This document shows positions 22,600-25,965 of a stretch of 25,965 nt of DNA, one piece after another. Position 1 is the first letter of the stretch. Each line of letters opens with the position of its first letter. The notes under the pieces are model-generated. The model was not told where the DNA came from, did no database searches, and saw nothing but the letters and a program-made list of their open reading frames with translations. Source of the DNA: an uncultured Ruminococcus sp. GTDB lineage: Bacteria; Bacillota; Clostridia; Oscillospirales; Ruminococcaceae. The stretch spans positions 1-25,965 of the forward strand of contig CACYBC010000061.1 in NCBI GenBank assembly GCA_902772615.1, given 5' to 3'. A program made the position numbers and the translations under genes.

Positions 22600-23721
22600 A
22601 TGAGCAAAGCACCCGATATGGCAAACACAAAGAAACTCGGTTTCGGGCTGATGAGGCTTCCTAAGAAAGGCTTCAGGATAGATGTCAAGCAGACATCCGA
22701 GATGGTAGACCTGTTCATGGAGGCAGGATTCACCTATTTTGATACAGCGTACGTTTACACTGGATCCGAGGAAGCCGCAAAGAAGGCTCTTGTGGACCGT
22801 TATCCCCGGGATAGTTTCACTCTCGCCACTAAGCTGCATGCCCCCTCAGCGCGCTCTGAAGAAGCAGCGAGGAAGCAGTTCTATACCAGCCTCGAGAGGA
22901 CCGGGGCACAGTATTTCGATTATTATCTTCTTCACTCAATAATGGGCAACAACTACCGCACATATGAGAGATATCATCTCTGGGATTTCGTGAACGAACT
23001 TAAGTCAAAAGGCCTCATAAAGCATCTTGGGTTCTCGTTCCATGATAATCCGGAGCTCCTGGACAGGGTCCTCACGGAACACCCGGACGTCGATTTCGTA
23101 CAGCTTCAGATAAACTATGCAGACTGGGAGAATCCATCTGTCACATCCAGAGCCAATTATGAGACAGCCCGCAGACACGGCAAGTACATAACCGTCATGG
23201 AGCCTGTCAAGGGAGGAAATCTGGCAGATCCCCCGCGCGATATCAAGAAACTATTCTCCGAGCATTCTCCGGACATGTCATATCCGTCATGGGCGATCAG
23301 ATTCGCCGCCTCGCTCGACGGCATCCTGACTGTTCTGTCGGGGATGTCCGATCTCTCCCAGATGAAGGATAATCTTTCCTATATGAAGGACTTCCGTCCT
23401 CTTGACAGCGAAGAGCAGGAGATTATCAGAGAAGCCCAGCGGATACTTGGGCGTTCCAAGACCATTCCCTGCACCACATGCAGTTACTGCACAAAGGGCT
23501 GTCCCATGCAGATACCGATCCCCGAGATCTTCAAGGCTATGAACAAGCGTCTCGGGAACGGTCAGCTGGAAGAGTCCTCCAGGGACTATTCCGATATCAA
23601 AGCGAAGGGGTCATGCGCAGCTGACTGCATCGGATGCGGCCAGTGCGAAGGCGTCTGTCCCCAGCATCTCAAGATAATCGACCTGCTGAAGGAGTGCTCC
23701 GAAGCCCTGGATACAAATTGA
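22600..23721 (+). CDS. Aldo/keto reductase with C-terminal Fe-S cluster domain
   Basis: This 373-residue protein has an aldo/keto reductase barrel (about 1-280) with KLGFGLMRLP, FDTAYVYTGSE (catalytic Asp and Tyr), ATKLH (Lys) and YYLLHSI (His). A ferredoxin-like tail follows with two CxxCxxCxxxCP motifs, C291-C294-C297-C301 and C343-C346-C349-C353, each able to bind a 4Fe-4S cluster. The family is widespread in anaerobes; the natural substrate is unknown, and electrons may pass to the clusters rather than only NADPH. AAGGAG at 22587-22592 is seven bases before ATG. It is a single-gene unit with promoter and terminator. Confidence 0.92.
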   Translation: MSKAPDMANTKKLGFGLMRLPKKGFRIDVKQTSEMVDLFMEAGFTYFDTAYVYTGSEEAAKKALVDRYPRDSFTLATKLHAPSARSEEAARKQFYTSLERTGAQYFDYYLLHSIMGNNYRTYERYHLWDFVNELKSKGLIKHLGFSFHDNPELLDRVLTEHPDVDFVQLQINYADWENPSVTSRANYETARRHGKYITVMEPVKGGNLADPPRDIKKLFSEHSPDMSYPSWAIRFAASLDGILTVLSGMSDLSQMKDNLSYMKDFRPLDSEEQEIIREAQRILGRSKTIPCTTCSYCTKGCPMQIPIPEIFKAMNKRLGNGQLEESSRDYSDIKAKGSCAADCIGCGQCEGVCPQHLKIIDLLKECSEALDTN

Positions 23722-23735
23722 GTCAGCACATGAAT

Positions 23736-23763
23736 AAAAGGCTGCTGAAAAGCAGCCTTTTTT
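23736..23763 (+). terminator. Terminator of the aldo/keto reductase gene
   Basis: GGCTGCT (23740-23746) pairs with AGCAGCC (23751-23757) across a GAAA tetraloop, extended by four A-T pairs, with six T residues from 23758. It is a strong intrinsic terminator. Confidence 0.92.
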
Positions 23764-23805
23764 CTGTGTTTCGAATAATTTTTATTGTTTTTCGATAAAT
23801 TTTTC

Positions 23806-23834
23806 TTGACATTCAAATACTCTTGCGTTATTGT
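23806..23834 (+). promoter_or_regulatory. Predicted promoter of the DUF2975-yozG-DUF4153 unit
   Basis: A perfect TTGACA (23806-23811) and TATTGT (23829-23834, 4/6) are 17 bases apart. The expected start near 23841 leaves a leader of about 24 bases with GGAGG at 23853-23857. Confidence 0.6.
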
Positions 23835-23864
23835 ATCCCTGCAAAACCTTCTGGAGGTATAAAT

Positions 23865-24314
23865 ATGGACTGGAACAAAGATAAAAGCACCCGTCTGACC
23901 GCAGTGTTCGTTTTCCTTTTTGCCGTTATCCTTCTGGCTGCGGATGTCTTCGGATTCATCTGGATGCCCTGGTTCGTCTCGGTATCAGCAATAAAGCCGG
24001 AACATCTGCCTTTTCTGGCGGCGACCATATATACGGCCAGCATATTTGCCTGGATCTGTCTGTACACCATGTTCAGACTGCTGAGTTCGATCAGGGAAGG
24101 CAAGGTATTTACGGAGCAGAACTCTTCGATGCTGCGGGTGATCAGCTGGTGCTGCGCAGGGGCAAGCATCGTCTTTCTTGTAAGCATTCTGTACTATCCG
24201 CCTTTCATTATCATCTCTGCCGCCGCAGGTTTCATGATGATGATCGTCCGCGTCGTAAAAAACATAATACAGCAGGCGATCGGCATGAAGAACGAACTCG
24301 ATCTTACTGTTTGA
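23865..24314 (+). CDS. DUF2975 family membrane protein
   Basis: This 149-residue protein has four predicted membrane segments at about 11-30, 47-70, 91-110 and 112-132. The short loop GKVFTEQNSSMLRVISWC (79-96) matches the DUF2975 pattern. Homologues such as B. subtilis YoaS are coded beside a YozG-type regulator, as here. No function is established. I use ATG 23865, seven bases after GGAGG; an upstream in-frame TTG at 23823 falls within the promoter. The regulator starts ten bases after its stop. Confidence 0.85.
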   Translation: MDWNKDKSTRLTAVFVFLFAVILLAADVFGFIWMPWFVSVSAIKPEHLPFLAATIYTASIFAWICLYTMFRLLSSIREGKVFTEQNSSMLRVISWCCAGASIVFLVSILYYPPFIIISAAAGFMMMIVRVVKNIIQQAIGMKNELDLTV

Positions 24315-24324
24315 GGAGGCCGAC

Positions 24325-24546
24325 ATGAAGATCATAGTCAACCTTGACGTCATGATGGCCCGCAGAAAGATCTCTGCGGGAGATCTTGCGGAAAAGATAG
24401 GCATCACCCCTGCCAATCTGTCGGTCCTTAAGACCGGCAAGGCCAAAGCTATACGTTTCTCAACTCTTATGGCTCTCTGTCATGAGCTGAAGTGTCAGCC
24501 GGGGGACCTTCTGGAATTCAGCGAGGATGAGGAGGAACAGTCTTGA
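24325..24546 (+). CDS. XRE-family transcriptional regulator, YozG-like
   Basis: This 73-residue protein is nearly a bare Cro/CI helix-turn-helix. MKIIVNLDVMMARRKISAGD leads into the DNA-binding helices LAEKIGITPANLSVLKTGKAKAIRFSTL, and residues CQPGDLLEF close the domain before an acidic tail. This strongly resembles YozG. Such small repressors probably bind their own promoter; the target is inferred, not seen. GAGGAGG lies just before the ATG. Its TGA overlaps the TTG start of the next gene. Confidence 0.93.
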   Translation: MKIIVNLDVMMARRKISAGDLAEKIGITPANLSVLKTGKAKAIRFSTLMALCHELKCQPGDLLEFSEDEEEQS

Positions 24547-25868
24547 ATTTGATCGAAACTGTACCGCAAGGAGGAAGCGGAATCGAAAAGAACGGGCTTG
24601 CAGGCGGTACTTCTTTTTCCTCCACGCGTTCTGAGCGCATCTCTTCAGTTCTGTCATATTTTCTCGCTTACATCTATACAGGCATTTACTATTATACGGG
24701 CACCCGTTCTTCCGTATGTATAGCACTGACTGCAATTCTTATGATCACCATCACCGAACTGATCCACCGCGAAGTTCCGCGCAGCGGTGAAAGCTGGATA
24801 TGGCTGTTCTGCTTCTGTCTTACCGTCCTGTCCGCTGTTCTGGAAAGAGAATCCGTATGGAACCGGGGTGAAGTTATCCTGTTCATACACATATTCGCGG
24901 TCTGGTGGATCATCTCCCGGGCAGGCGTGCTGCTGGATGGACGGAGCGGTCACCTGCTTCCTCTCGATGCTCTGAATGGGTTTATGATCATTCCTTTCGG
25001 CCATTTCTTCCTGCGCGTCCGGACCCTTTTCGACGGTATCTCCGGTCTTTTCCGGAACAGACCTGCCAGGAAAAGACGCGGATGGGGCTGGACGGTAGCT
25101 GCGCTGGCTGTCAGCGCCATGCTGTTCTTCAAAGCCGCAGACCTTCTGCTGAGCGCCGACAGCGGCTTTCAGGCACGGTTTACCGGAATAAGCGAATACC
25201 TGCGGCGCGCGCTGTCTTCCATATCCGATCTGTTTGATGAAACGGTGCCCGAGCGCATCATATTCAGCCTTCTCGTCGGCTGCTGGCTCTTCGGGCTGAT
25301 CTCGGGCTCATTCAGGCACTCCAGATCCGTGCTTGAAGCAGAACGCGGGTATATGGCAGACATCCTTCAGAAACTGCGCAGAGTCCCTTCAAGGCTATGG
25401 GCTCTCGTGATCGGTCTGTTCTCCGTTATGTATCTCACCTTCTTTATCCTCCAGAGCTCCTATCTCTTCGGTGCCTTTACAGGTACGCTCCCCGAGGGAT
25501 TCATAGTATCACAGTATGCAAGAGAAGGATTCTTTGAACTCTGCAAGGTGATCTCTGTCAATTTCACCCTTCTCTGGTTCGTTACAAGGATGACTTCCGA
25601 TGCTACAAGAAGCTCACACCTGTTCCTTGTTCCCTGTCTCATGCTCCTTGCAGAGAGCATGCTTTTCGCAGTCATCGCTTTCTCCAAGCTGCTCCTTTAC
25701 ATCAGCTGTTTCGGATTTACTCCTCTGAGGCTCCAGAGCACCTGGCTGGTATGTCTGTGCTTCGCAGGATGTGCCCTGTGGATGTATTCGCTTCTGACCG
25801 GTAAGCCCGCTTTCAGGAAATGGATGGTATACGGAGCTGTAACTCTGTCAGTTCTGTGCCTTGTCTGA
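24543..25868 (+). CDS. DUF4153/DUF4173-like polytopic membrane protein
   Basis: This 441-residue protein has about 11-12 predicted membrane segments from residue 35 on, with a soluble N-terminus. Segments such as SQYAREGFFELCKVISVNFTLL and the later GFTPLRLQSTWL resemble the DUF4153/DUF4173 families. Function is unknown. It starts at TTG 24543-24545, which overlaps the regulator's TGA in a TTGA; GAGGAGG about eight bases upstream supports this start. Together with the DUF2975 protein and XRE regulator it forms a three-gene unit. No terminator is visible before a likely mobile-element end. Confidence 0.75.
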   Translation: MNLIETVPQGGSGIEKNGLAGGTSFSSTRSERISSVLSYFLAYIYTGIYYYTGTRSSVCIALTAILMITITELIHREVPRSGESWIWLFCFCLTVLSAVLERESVWNRGEVILFIHIFAVWWIISRAGVLLDGRSGHLLPLDALNGFMIIPFGHFFLRVRTLFDGISGLFRNRPARKRRGWGWTVAALAVSAMLFFKAADLLLSADSGFQARFTGISEYLRRALSSISDLFDETVPERIIFSLLVGCWLFGLISGSFRHSRSVLEAERGYMADILQKLRRVPSRLWALVIGLFSVMYLTFFILQSSYLFGAFTGTLPEGFIVSQYAREGFFELCKVISVNFTLLWFVTRMTSDATRSSHLFLVPCLMLLAESMLFAVIAFSKLLLYISCFGFTPLRLQSTWLVCLCFAGCALWMYSLLTGKPAFRKWMVYGAVTLSVLCLV

Positions 25869-25880
25869 GGTGATCCGCGT

Positions 25881-25965
25881 CAACTACTCATGACTAAAGT
25901 CACGAGCTTGTACCAGCCCGGTGGTTCTCGGCTGTATGCCTCCCACCTTTGTCTTGATCATTAGA
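25881..25965. mobile_element. Partial IS200/IS605-family element end (hairpin), cut by the window edge
   Basis: Starting 13 bases after the membrane protein stop, CTC-A-TGACT (25887-25895) pairs with AGTCA-C-GAG (25898-25906) around a two-base loop with one A-C mismatch. CAA/TTG (25881-25883/25908-25910) can extend it. This sequence style is typical of the subterminal hairpins of IS200/IS605 elements or the guide-RNA end of TnpB/IscB units. No transposase coding is inside the window, so family and orientation are uncertain. Confidence 0.45.

Noticed and set aside
1..25965. CRISPR array, rRNA genes or prophage
   Set aside because: No regularly spaced repeats, rRNA-like stretches or phage structural genes were seen.

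Overview
The window is a chromosomal segment of a low-complexity-free, roughly half-G+C bacterium that reads as a member of the Bacillota, class Clostridia. The reasons are strong AGGAGG-type ribosome binding sites, a long-form HPF, a bifunctional Rel, a SpoVB/MazG/HU/RqcP/DivIC cluster, CdaA-CdaR, a fused IspDF and HemZ. A YozG/DUF2975 pair and an aldo/keto reductase with two Fe-S cluster motifs also fit, the latter suggesting an anaerobe. Every large coding region is intact; I see no frameshifted gene.

Left end (1-2630, + strand): a two-gene methionine unit, metY-metA, makes O-acetylhomoserine and sulfhydrylates it to homocysteine. MetA carries Glu111, the acetyl-CoA-type residue, which matches its metY partner. 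In front of it lies the most striking element of the window: a 24-codon leader peptide with 8 Met codons (170-244), three mutually exclusive RNA pairings (204-212/222-230, 226-236/281-291, 282-289/296-303) and a T7 terminator. This is the layout of a his/trp-type ribosome-mediated attenuator, here tuned to methionine, where Bacillota usually use S-box or T-box RNAs.

2600-6059: a bidirectional terminator, tRNA-Ser(UGA) and alanine racemase on the - strand, then a 315-base divergent promoter region with an 18-bp perfect palindrome. Ribosome hibernation factor hpf and a THUMP rRNA methyltransferase follow on the + strand.

6061-10720 (- strand): a B. subtilis yabM-yabN-yabO-divIC-like cluster (spoVB-mazG-hup-rqcP-divIC) without yabP and yabQ. 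It is bounded upstream by a small zinc-ribbon/coiled-coil gene with its own promoter and downstream by ybaK behind a terminator.

10812-22427 (- strand): a likely nine-gene, 11.6-kb operon ispDF-cdaA-cdaR-FAD dehydrogenase-recJ-rel-dtd-MBL hydrolase-hemZ. Gaps are at most 31 bases and five junctions are 4-base start/stop overlaps. It puts c-di-AMP synthesis and (p)ppGpp metabolism on one transcript together with isoprenoid synthesis, DNA repair and tRNA quality control.

22528-25868 (+ strand): an Fe-S aldo/keto reductase with promoter and terminator, then a promoter driving DUF2975 membrane protein - YozG-like XRE regulator - DUF4153/4173-like membrane protein. The last 85 bases hold an imperfect hairpin resembling an IS200/IS605-family element end, cut off by the window edge.
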